Source: Ficedula albicollis
Lineage: Eukaryota; Chordata; Aves; Passeriformes; Muscicapidae
DNA: 64,000 nucleotides
Assembly (NCBI RefSeq): GCF_000247815.1
Contig: NC_021676.1
Location: 1,808,350-1,872,349 of the forward strand
Reading direction: 5' to 3'
Shown here: positions 51,901 through 64,000 of the stretch, one piece after another
Layout of the letters: every line of letters starts with the position of its first letter
How positions within the stretch are numbered: position 1 is the first letter of the stretch
The notes under the pieces: model-generated
Seen by the model: the letters and a program-made list of their open reading frames with translations, nothing else
Database searches by the model: none
Told to the model about the DNA's origin: nothing
Program-made: the position numbers and the translations under genes

Positions 51901-54900
51901 CAAAATGTTGAACTTCAAATGCATCACTTGAAGAAAATAGGAGGATGTGGCAGGGAAGGAAGGAGATGATGAATGTTACTTTGTTAGAGAGGAGAAAATG
52001 CAATTGTTCTGCATAAGGTGTTCATCACTTTGCTTTTTCTGTTCTATAGCATTTGATAAACGTCCATTTAGCTGTAGCAGGCAAAAATCAAGTTTAAAGT
52101 CTTGGTTCATGGGTCATCTTTCAAAGCATTACATCTTAACTGTATTAACTTTTGTCTGGGTCTGTACAACAGTTTAATGGCTGAGGCTTCCAGCAATTCT
52201 CAGGAGAGAGCAGTGAGGAATTTCACTCTGAACAAGGAGGGTGTGATGCACCTGCATTGTCATCAGGGCTAAAGAGCTTCGAGAGAAATTCCTCTGGAGA
52301 TGCAGCTCTTAGAGGAGAAACACATGGCTGCAAACACATCTCTTCAGAATAACAGTGCAGCTGCCCTTGGAGGGTTTCTGTGCTGTTACCCATGACTGGG
52401 AGTGTTTTTGGGAAGGGAGGACACCCTGCATGCTTTGTGGTGCCTGTGGGCAGGCAGATTCACACAGGTGTTCCAGGTGCAAAAAGAAAGGGAGTAAGCA
52501 AAAATGCTGCAGGTAGATTTTTTTGACTTTAAAAAATGCAGTCTTGCTTATTTACAAAGAATTCACCAGTTTTGTTCCTTAAAAATGTTGGTGAAAAATG
52601 AGAACTTTTACTGGGAAATACCAACCTTTTTACCAGCACATTTACCCAGCCCTACAAATGCTCAGTTACTCTGAATCTCTTTTGTAGTCTCTAGCTTTTT
52701 GCTCTAACACACATTTATATGCACAGCACCATCCAGCAAAGTTTTTCCTTGTTCCTGAGCTAAATTACCACAGCAGATTTGGAAGGTGACAGAGACAGCA
52801 GTTCTGTTCTCAAGGCAGGTTTCCTGAAAGATCTTCACTATTTATTACACCTATTCCCGCTGGAAGATTGCAATTACTATCCCACTTCCAGCTACTCTTT
52901 ACCTGAATCCGGACAGCTCTTAATTATGTGTGAAAGAAGTTGTTACATGCAGAGAAATGTCTCAGGGAGAATTACCTGTGTGATGCATTCCAGCTTAGAA
53001 CATCTGCAGCAGGGCTGTTTGTCTTGTGGTTCTCTTGGTTTTGCTTCAGGAGCTGGAGACTCTGCCTGACTTTTGATACCAGAATTTGCATTGGGAAGGA
53101 ATTTCTGCTGCTGCTTTCCCAGTGTTTCTCTCCCTCTTTTTTTTTTTCTTTCCCCTTTTGTGTTAGTCAGATTTGGTTCTGTGTTTCTTTCCTCTTGCAG
53201 TCTACCTCTGAGTTTACTGCTGAGGGTACTGCTCAAGGAAACACAAAGAAATAAGTAACAGGCTTTCAAATTTCTGATCAAGTTTAATATTATTATTCAG
53301 CTATGCAACTTTATTACCCTTCAGTTATAAATGTTTTATTTTCTGGTTAAGTATTCATTAGCAAAAAATGTATTAATGTCTACACTCAGAGAAATGCACC
53401 ACCATGGCAGTCGTGTTGATTTCCAAATTAACTTCAAGCCTGCAGAAGCTGGCTTTTAAAAAATGTCCTGTTCCAAGTCATTCTAAATCCAGGATTTTAT
53501 GTGATGCCCAGCTTCCAGCCCATGTTAATGAGTAAAGATGGCTGAGCCAGGACTGATGTACAGATTCCTGGCCCAGACTAGGTGTAGGGTGCTGGCAGCT
53601 CTGCAGGAGAGATCTGTTGCCACACAAAAATAGGGAAATTCCAGTTTTCTAGAAACACCTAGTGGGGCTGTTGTGACAAGATTTTAATGTATGATCCATC
53701 CTGTGAGATTTTTGTTTCTGTGGGGAAGTTGGACTTTATTGCATTGATATTTCCAGAGAAACTTTTTTTCCTAAAAACTTCCAGGAAGCTCCCAACGTTT
53801 TACCACAGTTAAATTGTATTTGTGAGGGGTTATTATTTCCTGCCCAGTCTCTCATCATAGAGGTTATTCAATTATGGATGGTCATTCTGTTTTAATAATT
53901 CTTTCTGAATTTATATCTCAGTGTGAAACTTAAGCTGTCTTGGACTAAACCTCATTTATTACAGGTAACCTTAGCAGCACAAGGTATTTTAAATTATAAA
54001 ATGAAGAGTTCCAGGAAAGAGCTGATCATTGGGGGTTGAAGTAGTAACTCGATTTTGTGGATTGACTTCCATTGATGGCTTCCCCACTCCCTAATCAATG
54101 TGCTGCAGGAAACAGCTCCATGTGTGACTGTAGTTTATCTTTATTTTCTTTTGCTGCTATTGAGCCATCAATAGAATTGTCAATAAAGGAGCTGACCACT
54201 TGTTGGAGAGAAGGGATAGTAGAGAATGTTCCTGAAAGAAGCCATTGGTGTCCCAGCAGCACTGAAAGCAGAGTTTCAGAGAGCCATGTAAGCTTTTGTG
54301 ACTGCAGCTCTTCCCCAGCAGGGCTGAGCTTTTTGGGGACAAGGTCACCCTGCTGCCCTCCGTGGAAGGGGAGTGCCCAGCTGCTTGGGGATGAGAATTA
54401 CAGGCTTTTTTCCTGCCTAATTAGCAATATTACTTTCTATTTTGCACATCTCTCTGCATGTGTTCTGCAGAAGTCTGCAGGGAGCTCATTATGTTCCCAG
54501 CCTTGTAGTTAGAGGTTTGCAGAGCTGTACCTTCAGGGGGGTGGGAGGTGCATTCACTTGAAGGAATTCCTCAGCCAGGCTGGAACACTGCTGAAAACTT
54601 GTAGGAACTCTGTAGGATGTCTCCTGTGGGCTGTGCTTTATCCTGCCCTGCGTGTTCCTGCAGAGAAGCTGTCCAGATGAATCTTCTTGACATATTTTCA
54701 CTCTGAGATAATGGCTGAGGGCAGAATTTTGGCTCTGATGTCATCTGTTAATGAGTCTCTAACCACTGAATGCATTTGGGGAAAAAGAGGAGACAATGAA
54801 ACCTTGCCGATCACCTCCTTGGCATGATATTTCAGAGCCCAGTGTGGCTTCATTTTCTATCCGTTTTTTTTATTTTTCCTGCCCTCTTTGGTGGAGCGTG

Positions 54901-56239
54901 TGTGAGCCATGGGAGAATCCCACTGCCAGCACTCTGCTGTGCTGACACACTCCCAGCAAGACAAGGAGCTTTCAGAGCAAGGATGTAGGGCAGCAGCTTA
55001 TGAAACCCCTTGGAGGACAATAACATGAACATTTGCTGTGAGAATGGCTGTCTGACTCCAAACACTTCTCTTTGAGCTTCCTTCTTCTGAAGGCTGGATC
55101 CCTAAATCAGAAAAGACGGCCCAATGTACCTCGTGGAATTATTTTGTGTAAGCAAGATAAACAGTTTAAACTGGAGCAAGAATTGTGCCATTATTTCCTG
55201 GCCACCGTGGAGCTATGCCAGAAGCTGCTCCTTGAAAATTCTGTTAATCTTTACTCAGTGGGGATGTCACTGTGTGAAGTCCCAATTGCTCAAGTTGATC
55301 AGCACTTTAAAGAGAATTATTAGTCAGAGGCTTATGAAAAGATGCAATACTTCCCCCCGTGGATGAACTGCACCTTTCTTACTCTCACTGCCCCCAGATA
55401 AATGATTTTGGATTTGTGTAATCATCTGTGGGCACACACTACACCCCATTATCCTGTGGGAAAAGTCTGATTTAAGTGATCACACATAAAATGGTGTTAC
55501 CAACATCCACTGGAATGCAAATGCACAGACCCCAGAATAACCCAGAATTAAAAGGGCAGTTTCATTTAACAGAACCTGGTTTGCAAAAGAACAGTTTTTA
55601 ACAGTTACAATTGAAATATTGCCATTAATATGCATTTTTAGGAGTGTAAATGACATCAGCAGCCCTGAGAGCTGCCTGGTAGGAGGTCAGAAAGTGCAAG
55701 TAGCAGGAGACAATTAGCACATGCTGTCCCTTAGACTACCTGCACACCCCAGGGCCGAACAATTCACTATTCAGGGAATGCCCAGTATTGCTGCTGGAAG
55801 ATGCTTACTGTGTTTTAGGAGAGAAAAAATGAAAATTTATCCACATAGGGAAAAATAACTGCCACAAATCTGTTTTGTTTGCTCACAAGTCATTTGATTT
55901 GGGGCTGATCAGCCTTGGTATTTCTGGTTTTATTAACATGAAAGGTTTCTGTGGGGTGTGGAATAGTTTGGGAAGCTGGTGAGAAATATGCTGTCACACC
56001 ATGCCTGAATTATTATGCAGATAAAATTTACCAACTTCCCTCCTCCAGTTTATCCTGTTTGGAAAGACACATGAGAAATAAATGGCTGGTTTTAGTGGAA
56101 GTAAGTGCTGCTTCATCTGGAATAAGCATCCTGTCATTTCAAGATTTACAGCAGTAGCCATTCTCCAGTGCTTCTGCTCAGCCTTCTCCACTCTGCTTCT
56201 TCTCTGCTTTAATTGCATATTTGAGCCTTTCTCATTTGC
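48915..56239. other. Unannotated non-coding DNA
   Basis: There are 7.3 kb with no repeat family or exon recognised. Open frames reach 146 codons (54072-54512), with a cysteine- and serine-rich peptide lacking any known pattern. Nothing specific is supported. Confidence 0.55.
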
Positions 56240-56325
56240 TCAGCTTCTTTTGTTTGTTTTTTTTGGGGTTTTTTTTTTTGTTGTTTTGTTTTTTTTGTTT
56301 TTTTGTTTTTCTTTTCCCCTCAGAT
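56240..56325. repeat. T/G-rich low-complexity tract
   Basis: cttttgtttgttttttttgg continues into T-runs separated by single g bases and ends in cttttcccc. This is simple sequence. Confidence 0.9.
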
Positions 56326-59300
56326 CATCTGGGAGGTGAAGAATGACCAGGCAGAACTCAAATGCCATTTTGTTTTGTTTAACAGCTGATTAGAAAGGAG
56401 CTGGCCCCTCTCTGGTGCTCACGCTCAGATGCTCTCTCTGGGGCGTTTGAAATTGAGTCATAATTGCTGATGCCAAAAGCTGTCAGTAGCACAGGATAGG
56501 AAGCAGTCAGCTCTTCTTAGTGTTATATAAAGTTGTCATTTTGGAAGAGTGAGCAATGATAAAGAACTGTTGCCGTGCTTTTGCTGTTTTCACAGCAAAC
56601 CACACTGTCTGTGTTGCTTGTGTTGGTTTCTTTCCTAATAAATTCGTCATCTTCTTCTTGAATTCTTCCTAAGGAAGGAATTCAAAACAAAGCAACAGGA
56701 ATTTAGGGGAAATAAGGCTGCATTTTTTGAAATATTTCTATCAAACATGCTTGCTCCTGCATGCAGTATAATAATGTATAAAAAGATTTAGAATTTTCAC
56801 GTAAAACATGAAATTGAATGTATTTTTTTATTGTGACAGGCACATTACCAGCATCTAGCTGTACATTTAAAAAGAAAATTCTATAAAACATTGTTAGCTC
56901 TGTATGTAATGCAAATATTTACCACACAGAATGCTGACTTCCCTAATCATGTGTGATTTAGTGAATAATATAAGGCATATTAATATTTATATTGTTTGAA
57001 ATCTTAGCAGAGAATGGTCTCACTGGCTTCTGCAGTATGGATGTTTTCAAGTGGACAGCACTGTGCCTACTCTGAGAACTCATTTCTTTGCTTTCTCATT
57101 AGCATTCAAATAACTTGCAGGATGATTATTAATGAAAATGGACATTGTACAATCCAGCTCTGCAGCCACTATAGCTTACTTATAGCAGTAATTTACCCTT
57201 GGCACTCTGTAACCTACAAGGTGATGAAATAATTCTGAATTCCGCGTTTCATAGCTGCAGCTCAGCCTTCAGACCCCAGCATCTGTGGCAGCGTGTGCTC
57301 CTGCACTTTGCTGAGTCAATGCTCCAGTTTCCCTCTCACTGAGGGGATAACAGCCTCTCTGAGCTGTTCTGCACCAGGACTCGCTGCTTCCTCACCCAGT
57401 GGCTCATTGTTTTGTGAGCTATGCTTCAGGAATTGCACAGTGGACACCCTGTGCCCATTAAACAGACATTCCTGTGCCTCCCAGTGCTGTTGCTTTTCTG
57501 TTGTTACCTGACTGCAGCTATCAGCTCCACAGACATTAGGGTAAGAAAATATGTTCAGCTGACACACCAGCAGAAATTCACCTGGCTGCAGGCTCTGTAA
57601 ATCTGCCTTATAAATGCCTCTTGCCTTTACAAAACACTGAGCAAAACTGAAAAATGGGCAAATTCTTCTGCAAGGCAGGAAAGGCTAAAGCAGAGGGGAG
57701 GAAGGCTCGGGGAGAAAACATGGGATGCATTTATTCACTTTGAGACCTTGTAAATGAAATAGGAACACAAAGGCAAGTGTGCTCTTAGGGATGGCAAATT
57801 CTTAATATGGAAATTAATCATTATCTGCACACCATGGCAAACCTGTTTTACCGAGCAAGGTGTATCAAAGGGGTGTGGGCTGTTCTTCCCATGTATGTCA
57901 AGTAGTATAAATAATATTTAAGTGATGGTGTTTTATGAATTTTTGTTTGGGTTTTTTTTCCCCAGATAAGCAAAATTATGGAGATTGGCCACCACAAATT
58001 GGCTCTTTCTTCCAACCTTTTAAATATCCAGGTTATGTTTGATAATTTGAAATTTAGATTTTTGTCTGGGTAAATCACGAGTTTGGAAGCAGAAGAGAAT
58101 GATTTCTATCATTAACCCCATTCCCAACATCCTTAATTACAATTAGATCTGACATAAGAAATTATCCTTGGCTTGGGAGCTTTGACATACTCCATGGTTT
58201 TGGAGGTAAAGCAATGAAAATCTGGAAAATGTAATGGCCTTGCTCTGTAGTACCTGAGAGGAGATGGCTGTTGGGATAACAATAACATCTTTTCTCACTT
58301 TTCCCTATAAATGCAGTTTGCCTGGATACTGTGTGATCCCCTGATGAGAGAACCTTGCTGTTCTCTACTTTGAATTCCATAGAACCATTTCCCAAGGCTT
58401 TTCTAAGGCAAAGGTTTTCCTTTGTTTGTCCTGGGCTTCTGTTGTTTCCTTTAGCAGCCTGTAGTTAATCCAAGAAAATTTGCTACAGCCCTAAACGTAC
58501 CACTGTCAACTTAGGTTTCCATAATTCTAACTCTATCTCTATTTCCTTTGCTGGTGCCCCAGTCCCCCTTTCCCCCAGCAGCCTGAGGGGTGATGCTGGA
58601 AGATAAATCCAGGATAAACTCTGAGCTGCCCCTTGGGTTTCCCATCTCCAGCCATCAGCTCGTGTCTCACCCAGCACAGGCTGCCTTTGGCATGGAAATC
58701 TTCCTCTGCACAAATTACAGAACACTCTGATTGCCAGGATGCCCTTGAGCTTCTTAAACAAGGAAAAGGAAAAGGCATCACGTGCTGTTCCAACAGGACA
58801 GGGGGAAAGGTCTTCTGAGCAAAGGCTCCACAGTTTTCGAGTCTATGAGCAGAAGAAATACCACATCTGGGTATTTCTCACTTGTTTTGTCTGTCATATT
58901 TCAGATTTGACTTGATGTATTTGTATTTGACTTCATTCTTCATGTTTAGCTTGATTTAAAGATTTTGGAGGAAAAATATCTTCTAAGGCATATCTGTTTT
59001 TTTGGTTGTTTTTCCAAGTTGGCTTCTGCTTTTGATTAATCTTCTGAGCAACAATATTCTGTTTTTCACAGTGTGCACACTGTACACATGATTTAAAGTC
59101 CTGAGACTGAGATGTTAATATTCAAAGCCAGACTTGTATTACTGTGTTTATGACATAAAGATATTTTCAATGTGGTCGTACCAGTATCTGATTTTTAAAT
59201 TACCCCTATTTTTGCAGGGGAAAAAAGTATATAAAATAAAGAACTTTTTTTTTTTTTGTACTTCTATATTTAGCAATAATGATTATGTGCTTATTTATAT

Positions 59301-61633
59301 TCATAGATACTACATAAACTTATTATTATTGCTTTATGGAAAAGCAAGTATGCTTTTTATTTTGTAAGAGGATACAGAGTCAACTTCATTTAATGCCCCT
59401 TTCTTAAGGGGTAAGAAAAGCTAAAATGGGAGGAAGTTTTCAAAACAGGGGCTCTGGTGCTGTAACTTGTGTCATTTTAACCTCTGAAGGTCAAATAATG
59501 TTGTTTTTGCAGAATTACAGCCATGTGTTTTATTCCCATCTCTCCCATGAACATTCTAGGGCTGAAATCTTCAGTTTTGGGGAAAAGGTAGATGAACTTT
59601 TTGCCCTTTATCCTGTGAGAATATCTTGCCCTGATCTGAATGGGTGTTTCTTAGCAGCTTATTTACCTAAAAATAAATATTTGGTGGTGCTGGGCTTTGG
59701 TAGAGCTCTCCCTGTGTTCAAAGGGGAGCAGCAGGAAAGACAAAAAAAAGAAAGGAAATTTTTTTTTTTTCTTTCCATTAAGAAAAAAATCTCTGAAGCT
59801 GCATGGCATTTGTGGGCCCATGGAAATCAAGGTGTGGTTTGGCTTCCACAAAACAACACTTCAGAACCAGAATTAAAGGAGGAAAGTCATGAGGTCTGCT
59901 GATGGCACAAATCTCTCCCTTTTTCTTTAAATTTTTCACTTGACTTATTAATATGTTTCCCCCCACTCGTTTAATTCTCTTCTTCATAAGAAGTTGGGCA
60001 AAATCCTAAGTTAAGACTTATTCTTTTTCTTTTTTGTAATTTTTTTTTTTTTTGGCTTGCATGAAAATAATTTTCTTTATAATGCCACAATACAGCAGTT
60101 GTACAAATTAGCCTGAGAGAGACGTGCTGAAATCATTGAGACACTCTTGCATTATTTATATCATGGCATTCTGTCAGTGTACTAATGCTCAAAACTGTTT
60201 ATATTATTGGATTTAACAAATATGTAAATCAGGTGCACATTTCCCTAGGAATGCAGATGTCTCTAATGAGGAAAGACAAACTTCAGAACAAACAAACAAG
60301 AGCAGAGAAAATGTTAAATAGCTCGTGTGACAGTGGGGACGGAAGGAAGTGGGCTGGAGGTGCTGGGATGGTTTAATCAGCCCACCTTGGAGCTCTGACA
60401 GATCAGTTGTTTCCTAGCAGGGAGGCAGCTGGGGCAGGATGGCAGCCAGGCAGAGTTTTCCCTTAAGAAGGTGTGAAAATCTGCTTTTGCTCTTCGTGGC
60501 AATCTAGAGAGCTGAGAGGATTGAGCTCCTCTGGCTGCGTTTGTTAACTCGGGCACAAAGCACTCCAAAGGGCCCCAGCTCTCTGAAACACTTGTTTGTG
60601 CTGCAGTAATTCAAATAGCTGTTTGATTCCGGTGGAGAGGCACAGGGTGGGAATAGCCTTGTGGTGAATTGGGTTTAAGTATTACAGGAGGATTTGAATG
60701 TCCTTCAGAGAAGCACCCAGTTCAGATTCCATGGCCCTGGTTTAGTGAGGATGACTGATATCTCTGAATCACAGTGCTCTGGGTTGAGTTTGTGCATGGT
60801 GGGAATGGTTTTTATTGTGCTATGTTTGTGCTGTGCTTGTTATTATGCACTGCTCACTGAAAACTTTATCTTCCATTACAAGCTGGATTCCTTTCTGAAG
60901 AGCAATTAAACAAAATTTGCTTACTAAAATAAGACATCATTTATTTCAAGTTGGCTCCTATTTCGAATTTTGATGGCTTCCTGCTAAATATGCAAGCTTT
61001 CTTTTCTGTGAAATTAGCTCAGTATCTAAAAATCTGAATTCTTTGCTATTTTTTTTTTTCATCGTGTAACTTCAGCCCCCAAAGTTCTGGTAAGAATTAT
61101 ATTTGCCAATTATCAGCCATCTTTAAGAAGATCATTATGGTAAAATTAGTCTGACTTCTCAAAGATCTATGAATTATGGATAGTGCATGAGTAATAAATG
61201 GGGTAAAATGTTTTAATTAACATTCTTCAGCAGTCCTTTAGCTGCATATTGTATGTAACTTTTGCCTTGCAGACTTTTAACTAAAAATGTGCCAGTGTCT
61301 GTTCCAGTCAGGATGTCAGCTGGGCTCTGTGCTGTGACAGCACCACATTCCTGCTGCTCCTGCCTCGTTTGTCTCTGTCACTGCAGATCTGGTCTTGCTT
61401 TAGCTCAGCCTGGTTTGTTTGTGCTGGCAGAGCTGATGGGGAGGGATCCTCAGGAGCAGAGCAAAAGCATCTTGAGAAATGATTCCTTGAACTTCCCATG
61501 TGCTGCTGAATCTGTCAGGCAGAAATGGGGATTAGAGGCTGGGGGAGTTCTCCGAGCAAAGCTATTATTGCCTGGTGAGATCTGTGCCAAGGTGGTGCCA
61601 AATCCCCACGTGGCAGTGGCTGAGGAATTCCTT
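56326..61633. other. Unannotated non-coding DNA
   Basis: There are 5.3 kb without a recognised gene or repeat. A 158-codon forward frame at 59426-59902 is the longest; it crosses a poly-A/poly-T region encoding Lys and Phe runs and has no recognisable domain. T-runs occur near 59245, 59760, 60040 and 61050. Confidence 0.5.
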
Positions 61634-62075
61634 GCAGGGATGACAATTCCTTGGGATGGGGACACGTTGGCAGGGGTGACAATTCCTTGGGATGGGGACA
61701 CAGCTAGGATGACAATTCCTTGGGATGAGGACACAGCAGGGATGACAATTCCTTGGGATGGGGACACAGCAGGGGTGACAATTCCTTGGGATGGGGACAC
61801 AGCTAGGATGACAATTCCTTGGGATGAGGACACAGCAGGGATGACAATTCCTTGGGATGGGGACACATTCCAGGGGTGACTATTCCTTGGGATGAGGACA
61901 CATTTCAGGGATGACAATTCCTTGGGATGGGGACACGTTTGTAGGGGTGACAATTCCTTGGGATGGGGACACAGCTAGGATGACAATTCCTTGGGATGAG
62001 GACACAGCAGGGATGACAATTCCTTGGGATGGGGACACATTCCAGGGGTGACAATTCCTTGGGATGGGGACACAA
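61634..62075. repeat. Minisatellite, about 33-bp unit, about 13 copies
   Basis: The core tgacaattccttgggatg is followed by a/ggggacac and a variable tail (agctagga, agcaggg, attccagggg, gtttgtagggg). Tails give units of 30-39 bp. Higher-order copies exist: the three-unit block starting cagctagg recurs at 61701 and 61800 (99 bp), and a longer block recurs at 61800 and 61972 (172 bp). Unit lengths that are often multiples of three keep frames open on both strands (repeated ...SQGIVIP... on the reverse), which inflates apparent open frames of 84-205 codons; none is a supported gene. Confidence 0.96.
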
Positions 62076-64000
62076 GGCTGTGCTGCTCACTTTGACCTCT
62101 CCACCCCACTTCCACCCTGAAGGTGGAGCCAAGGTCTGCAGCAACAGCAGCCAGCACAAAATGCATTTCTCCTTTCTTTCCCTGCATCTCTCCTTTCGCT
62201 CTGCTGTGCAGTCCCACGTGTAGGAGGGGCAGGTTTTGTGCTGAGCCTCCTCTCTGCAGGAGTGAGGGGGTGGAATTGCTGGGATTGCTGTGAGCTGCTG
62301 GGCAGAGCAAAGCTGACATTCACAAACCCCTCACTAGAAGCAGGACCAGCATCTGATTAAATTGATACCTCCAGTACCTCTAATTAACGCCTTGGCTGGG
62401 GCTCCAATAGAGCAGCAGTTCAGTGACTTTCTTCAGAATTATTCTCCACTCTGTACACATTAAACTGACTTTTAAGTAGTGTGCAGTTGCTGTCAGCTAA
62501 AATGCTGCTCTGAAATCTGAACTGGCAGGTGCCCTTAAGTCTTGTTGATTTGGATTAATGTTTTAAGTACCACCAGAAATTATATTTACAGTGCATAAAA
62601 CCAACCTTAAAATGTAGCTGCAATGCAGAATATTGCTTGAGGACTCAGACCCTCCAGCTGAGTATTTATTTTTTTATTTTATTTTGTAGGAAAATGTGAG
62701 AAAAAAAAAAAAGGTATGTGACAAGCTAAGAGATAAATGTACATTAGTGCATTTATTATGCATTTATATGGTAGCAAACCATAAACAAGTAGGGAGCAGA
62801 GTTTATCCAGACTTTCCTTGGGATTTGCAACTTTACAAAAAGCATTTCTGTGTCAGAATTTCTTTTTAAAATTGATATAGTGGGAGCATCCTTCACCACT
62901 TGTATTCAGACTACTCATTGTGAATATAAAACACATCCAAGTGACCAAATGGGACATTTGGAATGAAGAATTCGGGAAAGGAAAAAAATGACAACTTTAT
63001 TAAATAGTCTGCCATTGCATAGTCTTTGAAGAAAGCTTCATTGTGATCTGTTTGTTAATTTTAATTTGAAATATTAAGTTTTTTTTCACCGAGATTTTTT
63101 TATCAGTTGGTTGGAGTCCTTTGTGCCAGAAGTCAATGTGGATTGTCAGAGTAAGACATGGATTTTAAAACAGGAGTCAAGAAGAGCTGAGCATCTTTTT
63201 TTTTTCGTATTTGGGATTATTTTGGTATATTTTTTCTATATAGAAATATCTATTTGATTTTAAATGATTTGATCTTTTTTAACTTTTTCCTTTTTTTAGA
63301 CTTTGTGGGCAAAAATAGTTCTGTAGTTCTCTGTTCTTTTCAAGGACAGTGGAAATGAGCTTTTTATTTTCATTTCTGAGTTTATGTTGGTCTCTTTTTA
63401 GAACTAGCCTTACAACTTGCTTTTCAGATTGAAGTTTTCTGAGAGAGTGGAGACAAGACAGACTATGTGAGAACAAGGGTTGTATGTTAGTTTGATTTCC
63501 TTATGAAATAATGATGATTTCTTGTTTGAAATGGTCTGCCAGAGAGATTTGAGGAGGCATTTAGCAGCAGTGAAGATGAACTCTGTGGGTTTCAGTTTTG
63601 CAGGTTTAAAGATCCTGCAGGTGAAGGTGCAGCCTGGAGAATGAATGGACAATAACTGGTACCAGAGAACTGGGAGGCTGGAGGAAACTCTTCTGGTTTG
63701 AATTTGGTGGTTAATAGTTTGGTTTTGCGGTTGTTGGAGCTTTGGGGGTGTTCTGATCTGTGTTTGTGTTTCTCCCTGTGCTGGGGGTGGTTTCTGCTCC
63801 ATCTCTGCTGCATCACTTCCCTCTCACTTCTGCAACTTAAAGGCTTTCTGAAAATCCTTCATTCCCCGAGATCAAAAGCTTCTGTAAACCTGGCTAAGTC
63901 AGCTGCACTGGAGCTGTTTGAGGTGATATTGGGTGACAATCCACCTCCCAAATCTCTCTCTTGCCTCAAGTGTCTGAGCAGTGACTAAAGCAATGCTACA
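62076..64000. other. Unannotated non-coding DNA to the window end
   Basis: AT-rich sequence with T-runs (about 62660, 63080, 63200, 63285). A reverse 130-codon frame (63410-63802) shows no known family features. Nothing specific is seen. Confidence 0.5.

Noticed and set aside
59426..59902. 158-codon forward open frame
   Set aside because: It crosses A- and T-runs (Lys and Phe stretches) and has no domain, family resemblance or splice context that I can support.
61262..61879. 205-codon open frame and its reverse-strand counterpart of 167 codons
   Set aside because: Most of the length comes from the 33-bp minisatellite. Both strands are open for the same reason and the non-repeat part has no recognisable domain.

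Overview
This 64 kb window looks like non-coding DNA from a bird nuclear genome, probably a songbird or other neoavian. The evidence is a set of degenerate CR1 (Chicken Repeat 1) LINE fragments in both orientations, some with the typical avian CR1 3' end and its ATTCYATG-type terminal repeats. The rest is moderately AT-rich, unconstrained-looking single-copy sequence. There are no operons, ribosome binding sites or other prokaryotic features. I could not support any protein-coding exon, tRNA, rRNA or named ncRNA. Open frames above about 150 codons are either repeat translations (homopolymers or minisatellites) or resemble no family I recognise. The window is most simply an intergenic stretch or the inside of a large intron.

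Layout. Bases 1-6 kb are plain sequence with one 60-bp-period tandem duplication. Between 6 and 14 kb lie three very long pure cytosine runs (515, 287 and 178 nt), each entered from a T-run and followed by another T-run; a 75-bp duplication lies among them. Bases 14-19.3 kb hold a 145-bp tandem duplication, a reverse-strand CR1 fragment interrupted by an unidentified dispersed repeat with a second copy near 15.4 kb, and a 61-bp duplication. Near 25.8-26.3 kb a roughly 56-bp minisatellite runs into a fourth poly-C run (204 nt) and a CCCTT microsatellite. A G-rich minisatellite with a 420-bp higher-order period occupies 28.6-29.3 kb.

Bases 31-38 kb hold a 93-bp duplication, two forward-strand CR1 3' ends and a 51-bp duplication. 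Bases 40.35-42.91 kb contain the most complex structure: at least four copies and one fragment of one unidentified repeat, in inverted and direct orientation. A near-identical 409-bp tandem duplication at 47.94-48.76 kb contains a CR1 tail and is followed by nested T/G-rich repeats. A roughly 33-bp minisatellite of about 13 units lies at 61.6-62.1 kb. Everything else is unannotatable by eye.

No new gene system was found. The noteworthy signals are (i) four strand-consistent poly-C blocks whose flanks suggest a sequencing or assembly artefact, (ii) an unusual density of young two-copy tandem duplications, (iii) the inverted/direct composite repeat at 40-43 kb, and (iv) a nested insertion in CR1 whose boundary was later duplicated.
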